Source: Pseudomonas capeferrum
GTDB taxonomy: Bacteria; Pseudomonadota; Gammaproteobacteria; Pseudomonadales; Pseudomonadaceae
Assembly: GCF_000731675.1 (NCBI RefSeq)
Contig: NZ_JMIT01000002.1
Span: 1,041,282-1,105,281, forward strand
Length of the DNA: 64,000 bases
Reading direction: 5' to 3'
Part shown: positions 36,201 through 43,295 of the stretch, in pieces
Numbering within the stretch: the first letter of the stretch is position 1
How the letters are laid out: every line of letters begins with the position of its first letter
The notes under the pieces: model-generated
Told to the model about the DNA's origin: nothing
What the model saw: only the letters and a program-made list of their open reading frames with translations
The model's database searches: none
Made by a program: the position numbers and the translations under genes

Positions 36201-37167
36201 CTTCGTGCTGGAAAACCGCGAGTTCTTTGTCACCGCCAGTATCGGCATCGCCCTCAGCCCGCAGGATGGCAGCGAGCTGAGCCAGCTGATGAAAAACGCC
36301 GACACCGCGATGTACCACGCCAAGGAACGCGGCAAGAACAACTTCCAGTTCTACCAGGCGGAAATGAACGCCAGCGCCCTGGAACGCCTGGAGCTGGAGA
36401 GCGACCTGCGCCATGCCATGGAGCAGAACGAGTTCATCCTCTATTACCAGCCGCAGTTCAGCGGCGACGGCAAGCGCCTGACCGGCGCCGAAGCCTTGCT
36501 GCGCTGGCGCCACCCGACCCGTGGCCTGGTGCCACCGGGTGATTTTATCCCGGTGATCGAAGAGCTGGGCCTGGTGGTGGATGTCGGCGACTGGGTGCTG
36601 CGCGAAGCCAGCCGCCAACTCAAGGCCTGGCACAAGGCCAAGGTGCGGGTGCCGAAGGTGTCGGTGAACATCTCGGCGCGGCAGTTCTCCGACGGCCAAC
36701 TGGGCACGCGCATCGCCACCATCCTGGAAGAAACCGGGCTGCCACCGGCATGCCTGGAGCTGGAGCTGACCGAAAGTATCCTGATGCGCGAGGTCAACGA
36801 GGCCTTGCAGATTCTGGCCAGCCTGAAGAACCTTGGCCTGAGCATTGCGGTCGACGACTTTGGCACGGGTTACTCGTCGCTCAACTACCTCAAGCAGTTC
36901 CCGATCGACGTGTTGAAGATCGACCGCACCTTCGTCGACGGCCTGCCCGAGGGCGAGCAGGATGCGCAGATTGCCCGGGCGATCATCGCCATGGCGCACA
37001 GCCTGAACCTGGCGGTGATCGCCGAGGGCGTCGAAACCCATGAGCAGCTGGAGTTCTTGCGCGAGCATGGTTGCGACGAGGTGCAGGGCTACCTGTTCGG
37101 GCGGCCGATGCCGGCGCATCAGTTCGAGGCGCAGTTCAGCAACGAGACCCTGTTCATGTTCCAGTAA
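33289..37167 (+). CDS. morA: Membrane-bound c-di-GMP protein with PAS, GGDEF and EAL domains (MorA)
   Basis: A 1292-residue inner-membrane signalling protein. A first helix lies at about 43-62 (GALALLALILLALLLWQLF), a periplasmic sensory region to about 262, and a second helix at about 270-290 (CMLVLFCALLPVLALI). Several PAS domains follow (about 305-850; LYVQDVPSQRMIFSNRHLG, ISDVIFSTDSQLQLNYVSPS, YIVQANEAFSRVSGY). GGDEF is intact (RMGGDEFTLLLQ, about residue 935), as is EAL (GAEALLRWRHP, about 1066, with ELTESILM and DDFGTGYSSL). It could both make and degrade c-di-GMP. The position next to glyA and the architecture match MorA, which controls flagellar timing and biofilm in pseudomonads. Confidence 0.88.
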   Translation: MHDQSLPSPAQSQDQRLTNLTHPSSLRPASLAPAASLRGSIKGALALLALILLALLLWQLFAQFRHTQADLRKQSLEATAELADHLSLNMALKAQQAVNVVQPYVNAPTPAALPSLLDTLRARLPALRDLAWLDTSGQIRADSLAGSPDRPLIGELLRLNQGRPYFFTNSADNRTLYLLLRQSTEQDRGYWLLRLSGAYYRTLTVHLDNPGHPLWLLENSRSGAVLERHATARTSTAPLQSVMLAFIDNSTWQLRGLFDAELAQQKLLPALIGKCMLVLFCALLPVLALINMRRRQRALQEDRRRYQEIFEGTGVALCVLDLSSLPGQLDRYHLRNHAALKHSLALDPNLRRSLLQELKITEINQVARQLLNVECHEGAWQRLIDGSGDGRDSIGMQLIDALIEQRSLLELEVRLPAPLGGELHLWLMARLPLQRRDYQAVILSISDITSRKQVELSLLERESFWSDVVRTVPDQLYVQDVPSQRMIFSNRHLGQTLGYSRTELAQMGDRFWELLLHPEDAAHFQALRQHQRETGHSEPLHCQLRFRHHDGSWRCYDIREQVLTRDPDGLVTRIIGVGKDVTVQIEASQSLRDSEQRYRMLAESISDVIFSTDSQLQLNYVSPSVKAVLGYQAEWIFDNGWQSIIANPAQLTGIYSLMERVSNAMGDREQLAQLRSQLPTQLFLFDCLRADGRKIPIELRLVLVWDDQQHFEGVLGVGRDISQQRRAEKDLRMAATVFEHSTSAILITDPAGYIVQANEAFSRVSGYAVSDVLDQLPGMLTVEQQQEGHLRYVVKQLHQRGSWEGEVWLKRRDGDHYPAWVGITAVLDDEGDLASYVCFFTDISERKASEQRIHRLAYYDALTHLPNRTLFQDRLHTALQQADRQKAWVVLMFLDLDRFKPINDSLGHAAGDRMLKDMALRLLACVDDDDTVARMGGDEFTLLLQPRATREMALNRAIHVAENILASLVRPFVLENREFFVTASIGIALSPQDGSELSQLMKNADTAMYHAKERGKNNFQFYQAEMNASALERLELESDLRHAMEQNEFILYYQPQFSGDGKRLTGAEALLRWRHPTRGLVPPGDFIPVIEELGLVVDVGDWVLREASRQLKAWHKAKVRVPKVSVNISARQFSDGQLGTRIATILEETGLPPACLELELTESILMREVNEALQILASLKNLGLSIAVDDFGTGYSSLNYLKQFPIDVLKIDRTFVDGLPEGEQDAQIARAIIAMAHSLNLAVIAEGVETHEQLEFLREHGCDEVQGYLFGRPMPAHQFEAQFSNETLFMFQ

Positions 37168-37187
37168 TCCCCCTTTGCGCGACCCCG

Positions 37188-37303
37188 TGTAGGAGCGGCC
37201 TTGCGTCGCGAAAGGGCTGCGCAGCGGCCCCCGGATATGTGCGGTGACGCTGAAATCGAGGGGCCGCTGCGCAGCCCTTTCGCGACGCAAGGCCGCTCCT
37301 ACA
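37188..37303. repeat. Long inverted REP pair between morA and glyA
   Basis: Arms of 44 bases (37188-37231 and 37260-37303) are exact complements, with core TGTAGGAGCGGCCTTGCGTC, and enclose a 28-base loop. A transcript through this site would form a very stable hairpin, likely marking the end of morA mRNA. Confidence 0.9.
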
Positions 37304-37476
37304 CCACCCACCTCCAACCGCAAAAAAAACGGACTTGAGAGTCAACTCCAGCCCAGTCAGGGCGCGGCTTGCAACATGAGTCCCATTGGTCCGCGACTTG
37401 ACGTCACTTCATATGCCAGGCGCGAAGCAATCGGTTAGAATGCCCCCCCAATTCAGCCCGATCCTTGAGGACCGCC

Positions 37477-38730
37477 ATGTTCAGCCGTGATTTGACCATT
37501 GCCAAGTACGACGCCGAGCTCTTCGAAGCCATGCAGCAAGAAGCTCTGCGCCAGGAAGAGCATATCGAGCTGATCGCTTCGGAAAACTACACCAGCCCGG
37601 CTGTCATGGAAGCCCAGGGTTCGGTACTGACCAACAAGTACGCCGAAGGCTACCCAGGCAAGCGCTACTACGGTGGTTGCGAGTACGTCGACGTGGTCGA
37701 GCAACTGGCCATCGACCGCGCCAAAGAGCTGTTCGGCGCCGACTACGCCAACGTTCAGCCGCACGCTGGCTCCCAAGCCAACGCCGCGGTCTACCTGGCC
37801 CTGCTGTCGGCCGGTGACACCATCCTGGGCATGAGCCTGGCCCACGGCGGCCACCTGACCCACGGCGCCAGCGTCAGCTCCTCGGGCAAGCTGTACAACG
37901 CCATCCAGTACGGCATCGACGGCAACGGCCTGATCGACTACGACGAAGTCGAGCGCCTGGCTGTCGAACACAAGCCGAAGATGATCGTTGCCGGCTTCTC
38001 GGCCTACTCGCAAGTGCTGGACTTCCCACGCTTCCGCGAAATCGCCGACAAGGTCGGTGCCTACCTGTTCGTCGACATGGCCCACGTTGCCGGCCTGGTT
38101 GCCGCTGGCGTGTACCCGAACCCGGTGCCGTTCGCCGACGTGGTCACCACCACCACCCACAAGACCCTGCGCGGTCCACGTGGCGGCCTGATCCTGGCCC
38201 GTGCCAACGCCGACATCGAGAAGAAGCTGAACTCCGCCGTCTTCCCAGGCGCCCAGGGCGGCCCGCTGGAGCACGTGATCGCCGCCAAGGCCATCTGCTT
38301 CAAAGAAGCCCTGCAGCCTGAGTTCAAGGCGTACCAGCAGCAAGTGGTGAAAAACGCCCAGGCCATGGCCAGCGTGTTCATCGAGCGTGGTTTCGACGTC
38401 GTTTCCGGCGGCACCCAGAACCACCTGTTCCTGCTGTCGCTGATCAAGCAGGAAATCTCCGGTAAGGACGCCGACGCCGCACTGGGCAAAGCCTTCATCA
38501 CCGTGAACAAGAACTCGGTACCGAACGACCCACGTTCCCCGTTCGTCACCTCGGGCCTGCGTTTCGGCACCCCGGCTGTGACCACCCGTGGCTTCAAGGA
38601 AGCCGAGTGCAAGGAACTGGCCGGCTGGATCTGCGACATCCTGGCTGACCTGAACAACGAAGCGGTGATCGACGCCGTGCGTGAGAAGGTCAAGGCCATC
38701 TGCAAGAAGCTGCCGGTTTACGGCAACTGA
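37477..38730 (+). CDS. glyA: Serine hydroxymethyltransferase
   Basis: A 417-residue PLP enzyme that converts serine and tetrahydrofolate to glycine and 5,10-methylene-tetrahydrofolate. The PLP lysine lies in VTTTTHKTLRGPRGGLILA. Other signatures are IELIASENYTSPAVMEAQGS and EGYPGKRYYGGCEYVD. The ATG at 37477 follows GAGGACCGCC. An intrinsic terminator follows. The morA-glyA neighbourhood is typical of Pseudomonas. Confidence 0.97.
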   Translation: MFSRDLTIAKYDAELFEAMQQEALRQEEHIELIASENYTSPAVMEAQGSVLTNKYAEGYPGKRYYGGCEYVDVVEQLAIDRAKELFGADYANVQPHAGSQANAAVYLALLSAGDTILGMSLAHGGHLTHGASVSSSGKLYNAIQYGIDGNGLIDYDEVERLAVEHKPKMIVAGFSAYSQVLDFPRFREIADKVGAYLFVDMAHVAGLVAAGVYPNPVPFADVVTTTTHKTLRGPRGGLILARANADIEKKLNSAVFPGAQGGPLEHVIAAKAICFKEALQPEFKAYQQQVVKNAQAMASVFIERGFDVVSGGTQNHLFLLSLIKQEISGKDADAALGKAFITVNKNSVPNDPRSPFVTSGLRFGTPAVTTRGFKEAECKELAGWICDILADLNNEAVIDAVREKVKAICKKLPVYGN

Positions 38731-38749
38731 TTGGCGTTAGCCTGATGTG

Positions 38750-38776
38750 AAAAGCCCGGCCTTGTGCCGGGCTTTT
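38750..38776 (+). terminator. Intrinsic terminator after glyA
   Basis: AAAAGCCCGGC pairs with GCCGGGCTTTT around CTTGT, ending in a T-run. Confidence 0.92.
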
Positions 38777-38872
38777 TCGTTTTGCACAGCTTCGCGGAAC
38801 CTGTTCCAGCTGGGTAGCCACCCCAAGACGACCTAGCCTGCGGCCTCCCCCACGCCAAACCGGAGGCCTTCC

Positions 38873-39463
38873 ATGGCGGATCATGTAGCGCGTTCTTTCA
38901 CGGCTACCCTGCAGATAGCCGAATCACCGGTGAACAGCCTGGACTGCCTGACCACAGGGCCAGTGACCCTGGTCACACCACGCTATGCACCAGGCCATGC
39001 ATTTGACGGAGCCCGGGCGCTGGGCATGCTCAACGGCACGGAAGAAGACTGGCAGCACGGCAAGGAGTCAGGGCTGATCACGTTCGACAAGGGCGCCACG
39101 CCCTGTGCGCTGCTGCTGTACTTTCGCCACAGCGATGCCGGTTACAGGCTGTATGTGCGCAGCGGCCCTCATCTGGGTAAAAGCGTGTTCACGAACGTCG
39201 ATGGGCAGGTGACCCTCAGAACCTCAACGTCGAAGGAGCCCAGCGTGTGGAGCCTGATCGATGTGCAAACCGGCAACGCCTTCGACCTGACTCTGCTCGA
39301 AGATGGCCGCCGCGAAATCCAGTTGATCAGCAGCGATGGCCACCCTCTGGAAATTCACAACCTATACCCTGTCGGCGGCTTTCTTGCGTGTTATGCCGAG
39401 GCCCAGCCATGCACCCTGAGCCTGTTGATCGAACAACGCGGGGTGGACTGGCTCGACACCTGA
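38873..39463 (+). CDS. Hypothetical protein, 196 aa
   Basis: MADHVARSFTATLQIAESPV onward, soluble, without signal peptide or membrane helix. The protein is beta-rich (CALLLYFRHSDAGYRLYVRS, QVTLRTSTSKEPSVWSLIDV) with regular strand spacing, suggesting a beta-sandwich or trefoil-like fold, but I recognise no family. A good ribosome site (GGAGG) precedes the ATG. It stands upstream of the Acr3/BASS-type transporter, 69 bases apart, and may share its transcript. Confidence 0.65.
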   Translation: MADHVARSFTATLQIAESPVNSLDCLTTGPVTLVTPRYAPGHAFDGARALGMLNGTEEDWQHGKESGLITFDKGATPCALLLYFRHSDAGYRLYVRSGPHLGKSVFTNVDGQVTLRTSTSKEPSVWSLIDVQTGNAFDLTLLEDGRREIQLISSDGHPLEIHNLYPVGGFLACYAEAQPCTLSLLIEQRGVDWLDT

Positions 39464-39532
39464 TGTCGCCTGCACGCGCCCCACGTATTACCCTGTGCCG
39501 CTTCGACCACCGAGCGCGCACAGGACCCTGCC

Positions 39533-40486
39533 TTGACCAGAGAGCAACTCGAAACCCACCAGATCCCGCTCTACTTTGCTGCCGTGCTGGTTGCCGCGGC
39601 CTTCGGCCTGCTGGCCCCTGACGCCGCTCACCCCCTGCAAGCCCTGATCACCCCTGCCATTGCCGTGCTGATGTACGCGATGTTTCTGCAGATCCCCTTT
39701 CTCGACCTACGCCAGGGCCTTGGCAACCGCCGCTTCATCAGTGCGCTGCTGGTGGCCAACTTCATCCTTGTGCCACTGCTGGTATGGGCGATCACCCGCG
39801 GCCTGGTCGCGCACCCGGCCATCCTGATCGGTGCCCTGTTGGTGTTGCTGACACCGTGCATCGACTACGTGGTGGTGTTCACCCATATCGGCAAAGGCGA
39901 CTCACGCCAGACACTCGCCGCAACGCCCGTGCTGTTGCTGGTGCAACTGCTGCTGTTGCCGGTGTACCTGGGGTTGATGTTGGGTGACGGCGGCGAGGTG
40001 GCGATTGCCATCACCCCATTCGTGGAAGCGTTTGCCCTGTTGATCGTGTTGCCGCTGCTGCTCGCCGTGCTGACCAGCGCCAGCGCCCGTCGCTCGCGTG
40101 TGGCAGCGGCATGGAACGACGCCTGGGCGTGGCTGCCGGTACCGGCGATGGCACTGGTGCTGATGGTGGTGATCGGCTCGCAGATCGCTGCCGTGCTGCA
40201 TGACTTGGCGCGCTTGCTGCCGGTGATCCCGGTGTACATCGGCTTCATGCTGCTGGCGCCGCTGATCGGCTGTGCCACGGCGCGGCTGATGCGTTTGCCG
40301 GTGGCCGAGGTGAGGTCGGTGACCTTCAGTGCGGCCACCCGCAACTCGCTGGTGGTGCTGCCGCTGGCGCTGGCGTTGCCAGAAGACTTGCGCGGGTTGG
40401 CGGCGGCGGCGGTGATTACCCAGACGCTGGTGGAGTTGGTGGGGGAGTTGATTTACGTGCGCGTCGTGCCGGCGCTCGTGCGCTGA
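39533..40486 (+). CDS. Arsenite/bile-acid-symporter superfamily (Acr3/BASS-type) transporter
   Basis: A 317-residue membrane protein with about ten helices. The start TREQLETHQIPLYFAAVLVA, the ALLVLLTPCIDYVVVFTHIG segment (a conserved TPCxxY-like Cys region as in Acr3) and SVTFSAATRNSLVVLPLALA (the ATRNS crossover motif) match the arsenite-permease-like branch of the BASS superfamily. No arsR or arsC is next to it, so an arsenite role is not supported by context; organic anion transport is equally possible. Confidence 0.78.
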   Translation: MTREQLETHQIPLYFAAVLVAAAFGLLAPDAAHPLQALITPAIAVLMYAMFLQIPFLDLRQGLGNRRFISALLVANFILVPLLVWAITRGLVAHPAILIGALLVLLTPCIDYVVVFTHIGKGDSRQTLAATPVLLLVQLLLLPVYLGLMLGDGGEVAIAITPFVEAFALLIVLPLLLAVLTSASARRSRVAAAWNDAWAWLPVPAMALVLMVVIGSQIAAVLHDLARLLPVIPVYIGFMLLAPLIGCATARLMRLPVAEVRSVTFSAATRNSLVVLPLALALPEDLRGLAAAAVITQTLVELVGELIYVRVVPALVR

Positions 40487-40564
40487 TTGCTCAAACGCTA
40501 CGCCAGTCAGTCAGGGCCCTTGGGCCGCTGCGCCCTGCGACCCTGTCAGAGCCCTACACCCCGT

Positions 40565-41494
40565 TCATAGCGCATTCATTTCAGCAATATCGCGCAGCAC
40601 CTGGTCTGCAGAGTGGTCGAACATCGCCTGCTCCTGCGCATCCAGCGGCAACTCGATGACCCGCGCAATCCCCTCCCCAGCCAGTACACAAGGCACACCC
40701 ATGGCAATACCTGTGCGCCCGTACTCGCCCTCCAGCACCGCGACCGCTGGCAAAATGCGGTTTCGCCCATTGGCGATCGCATCCACCATCTGCGCAATGG
40801 CCACGCCCGGCGCGTCGCAGGCACTGCCCAGCTTCTTCAGCCCCAGAATCTCGCCGCCACCCTGGCGGGTGCGCTGCACGATGCGCTCTATCTGCTCACT
40901 GGACAGGAAGTGCGCCAATGGCACCGACCCAACCGCGCAGTAGCGCATCAGCGGCACCATGCTGTCGCCATGCCCGCCCAGCACCAGGGCCGTGATGTCC
41001 CGAGCGGAAAACCCCGTTTCCTCGGCAATGAAACACTTCATGCGCGCGGTATCCAACACCCCCGCCTGCCCGAACACCTTGTTGCGGCCCAGCCCGCTGC
41101 GCGACCAGGCACGATAGGTCAGCACATCGACGGGGTTCGACACCACCAACACCGTCGCCGCCGGCGCATGCTGTTTGATGTCCAGCAGGATGCCATCGAG
41201 AATGGGCAGGTTGATGCTCAATACATCCTGGCGCGACTGGCCAGGCTTGCGCGGCACCCCTGCCGTAATCACCACCAGGTCAGACCCCGCCAGCATTTCG
41301 GCCTTGGCCCCGCCCTGAACTCGTGTATCGGAACCCGACTCGACCGCCGCCTGCCAGATATCCAGCGCCTTGCCCTGTGCCAACTCACCCTGCACATCGA
41401 TCAACATCAACTCACGGCACAACTCATCCCGGGCGATGACCTGAGCCGCCGCCTCGCCGACCAAGCCGGCACCCACAATGGATAATTTGTTCAC
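40565..41494 (-). CDS. mdh: Malate dehydrogenase of the lactate-dehydrogenase-like type
   Basis: A 309-residue NAD-dependent dehydrogenase. The Rossmann loop is KLSIVGAGLVGEAAAQ, followed by LMLIDVQGELAQGKALD and the catalytic histidine in LVLGGHGDSMVPL. The substrate loop GVPRKPGQSRQDVL has the Arg pattern of malate rather than lactate enzymes. The start is a GTG at 41494 with GGAGG six bases upstream. It is divergent from the ECF sigma operon. The physiological partner reaction cannot be read from context. Confidence 0.85.
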   Translation of the reverse strand: MNKLSIVGAGLVGEAAAQVIARDELCRELMLIDVQGELAQGKALDIWQAAVESGSDTRVQGGAKAEMLAGSDLVVITAGVPRKPGQSRQDVLSINLPILDGILLDIKQHAPAATVLVVSNPVDVLTYRAWSRSGLGRNKVFGQAGVLDTARMKCFIAEETGFSARDITALVLGGHGDSMVPLMRYCAVGSVPLAHFLSSEQIERIVQRTRQGGGEILGLKKLGSACDAPGVAIAQMVDAIANGRNRILPAVAVLEGEYGRTGIAMGVPCVLAGEGIARVIELPLDAQEQAMFDHSADQVLRDIAEMNAL

Positions 41495-41681
41495 CTGACA
41501 CCTCCCAGCGGCGCGCGCCACCAGGAACACGCCTGCGTATACACAGAAGTATTGCCTGCCAGGGCTAAAAGGCCACCCCGAGGTTGATACCCGTCGGCTG
41601 AGCGGTTTGAGCCGCGCCAGGATGCAGTTCAGCCGATTCCTGCATCGGCTGTTTCCAAAGTCGCCCTCTCCCCACTACAAT

Positions 41682-41710
41682 TGCAACTCATTCCTATCTG
41701 CAACTCATTC
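41682..41710 (+). promoter_or_regulatory. 12-bp direct repeat upstream of ECF sigma gene
   Basis: TGCAACTCATTC occurs at 41682-41693 and again at 41699-41710, 17 bases apart, just before the ribosome site of the sigma gene. The CTCATTC part resembles half of a Fur site, and iron control of this operon is expected, but the match to the full Fur consensus is poor. Confidence 0.4.
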
Positions 41711-41724
41711 ATGGGAAGAGGAAA

Positions 41725-42231
41725 GTGCCCACTGACGCCCCGTTGCAACCACTGGATAGCCTGTATCGCGACCACCACGGCTGGCTGCAAGGCTGGCTGC
41801 GTCTGCGCCTTGGTGATCGTGAGCGGGCTGCGGATATTGCGCAAGACACGTTCCTGCGCCTGCTGGTGACACGGCGCCTGCCGGCGCAGAGCGATGGGCG
41901 CCGGTTTCTGGCGCAGATCGCCCGCAACCTGGTCATCGACCAATGGCGCCGCCAACGTATCAAGCAAGCTTACCTGGAGAGCCTCGCCGCCCTGCCCGAG
42001 CCAGAAACCCCGTCGCTGGAAACCCGTGCCATCGTGATCGAAACCCTGATGCAGATCGACGCCATGCTCGACAGCATGCCCGCGAAGGTGCGCGAGGCGT
42101 TTCTGCTGTCGCAGTTCGAAGGGCTGAGCTATAGCCAGATCGCCGAGCGCCTCGAGGTCAGCGTCAGCTCGGTGCAAAAGTACATGCTGCGCGCCATCAC
42201 CGCCTGCTACCAGGTGCTGTACGCCGAATGA
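41725..42231 (+). CDS. ECF sigma factor, FecI-like (iron uptake)
   Basis: A 168-residue extracytoplasmic-function sigma factor. Sigma region 2 is at about 12-75 (LQGWLRLRLGDRERAADIAQDTFLRLL, with DGRRFLAQIARNLVIDQWRR). Region 4 is at about 110-160 (VREAFLLSQFEGLSYSQIAE RLEVSVSSVQK). It should direct RNA polymerase to the receptor gene downstream when the FecR partner signals siderophore binding. The GTG start at 41725 has AGAGGAAA upstream. Its TGA overlaps the fecR ATG. Confidence 0.92.
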   Translation: MPTDAPLQPLDSLYRDHHGWLQGWLRLRLGDRERAADIAQDTFLRLLVTRRLPAQSDGRRFLAQIARNLVIDQWRRQRIKQAYLESLAALPEPETPSLETRAIVIETLMQIDAMLDSMPAKVREAFLLSQFEGLSYSQIAERLEVSVSSVQKYMLRAITACYQVLYAE

Positions 42232-43184
42232 AAACCACCAGCGAAGCGCCCGTCGCCTCTGCCATCATCGAGCAGGCCAGCCATTGGCTGATGCTGCAAT
42301 GGGGTGGCGAGCTGGACAAGGAACAACAGCGTCGCTTCGCTGAATGGCGTACCGCAGACCCGGAACATGATCGTGCGTGGCAGCGCCTGGAGCACCTGCA
42401 AAACACCCTGAGCGGTGTGCCCACAGATACTGCGCTGGCGGTGCTGCGTGAGCTGCCCGATGCGCGCCGCCGGCAGACGCTGAAACTGCTCGGCGCGCTG
42501 CTGTTGGCCGGTGGCAGCAGCTACCTTGCCCAATCGCAACTACCCTGGCGCGAGGCCACCGCCGACCTGCGCAGCGGTACGGGGGAACGCCTGCAGCGCA
42601 CGCTGGCCGATGGCAGCCGGCTTAGCCTGAACAGCGGTAGCGCGGTGGATATCCTGTTCAGCGCGAGCGAGCGACGCATTCGCCTGCTCGCGGGGGAGTT
42701 GCTGCTCGACAGCGGCCATGACCCAGCGCAACGCCCCTTGATCGTGGACACCGCCGCCGGGGAAATCCAGGCGCTGGGCACGCGCTTTTGCGTGTACCAA
42801 CGTGATGATAGAAGCCAGGTCGATCTGTTCGAGGGCGCGCTGGAACTGCGCCCGCGTCAGGCCCGCGCCACGCGCCTTCAAGCCGGACAAGGTTGCTGGT
42901 TTACCGCGACCCGGTTCGGTGACATCGCGCCCGCGAACCTCAACGCCATCGCCTGGCACGATGGCAGGCTTATCGCCGAACGCATGCCGCTGGGGCAGTT
43001 CGTTGCAGAACTGGCTCGCTATCGCCGCGGCATGCTGCGCTGTGACCCGACCATCGCCGGCCTGGCGCTAACGGGCGTTTTTCCCTTGGTAGACACAGAC
43101 CGCGTACTGACTGCACTTGAGCAGTCCCTGCCGGTAAAGGTGCACAGGCTGACGAGCCTCTGGACCACGATTAGTCCTGCGTAG
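42228..43184 (+). CDS. FecR-family anti-sigma regulator
   Basis: A 318-residue partner of the preceding sigma factor. The cytosolic N-terminus (SHWLMLQWGGELDKEQQRRF) is followed by a single weak membrane helix at about 85-102. The periplasmic FecR domain has GTGERLQRTLADGSRLSLNS and DTAAGEIQALGTRFCVYQRD; the C-terminus MPLGQFVAELARYRRGML matches the family. The ATGA overlap with the sigma gene and the receptor gene about 110 bases further complete a standard cell-surface signalling set. Confidence 0.92.
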   Translation: MKTTSEAPVASAIIEQASHWLMLQWGGELDKEQQRRFAEWRTADPEHDRAWQRLEHLQNTLSGVPTDTALAVLRELPDARRRQTLKLLGALLLAGGSSYLAQSQLPWREATADLRSGTGERLQRTLADGSRLSLNSGSAVDILFSASERRIRLLAGELLLDSGHDPAQRPLIVDTAAGEIQALGTRFCVYQRDDRSQVDLFEGALELRPRQARATRLQAGQGCWFTATRFGDIAPANLNAIAWHDGRLIAERMPLGQFVAELARYRRGMLRCDPTIAGLALTGVFPLVDTDRVLTALEQSLPVKVHRLTSLWTTISPA

Positions 43185-43295
43185 CGGCATTGCACGCACC
43201 GATAAAAAATGCTGCTGCCCCTTGTCGGTTTTGCCGACTTGTCCGGGATACCTCTTGAATCCAACCAAGAAGCATTCTCAAGAGGAACGTCAAGA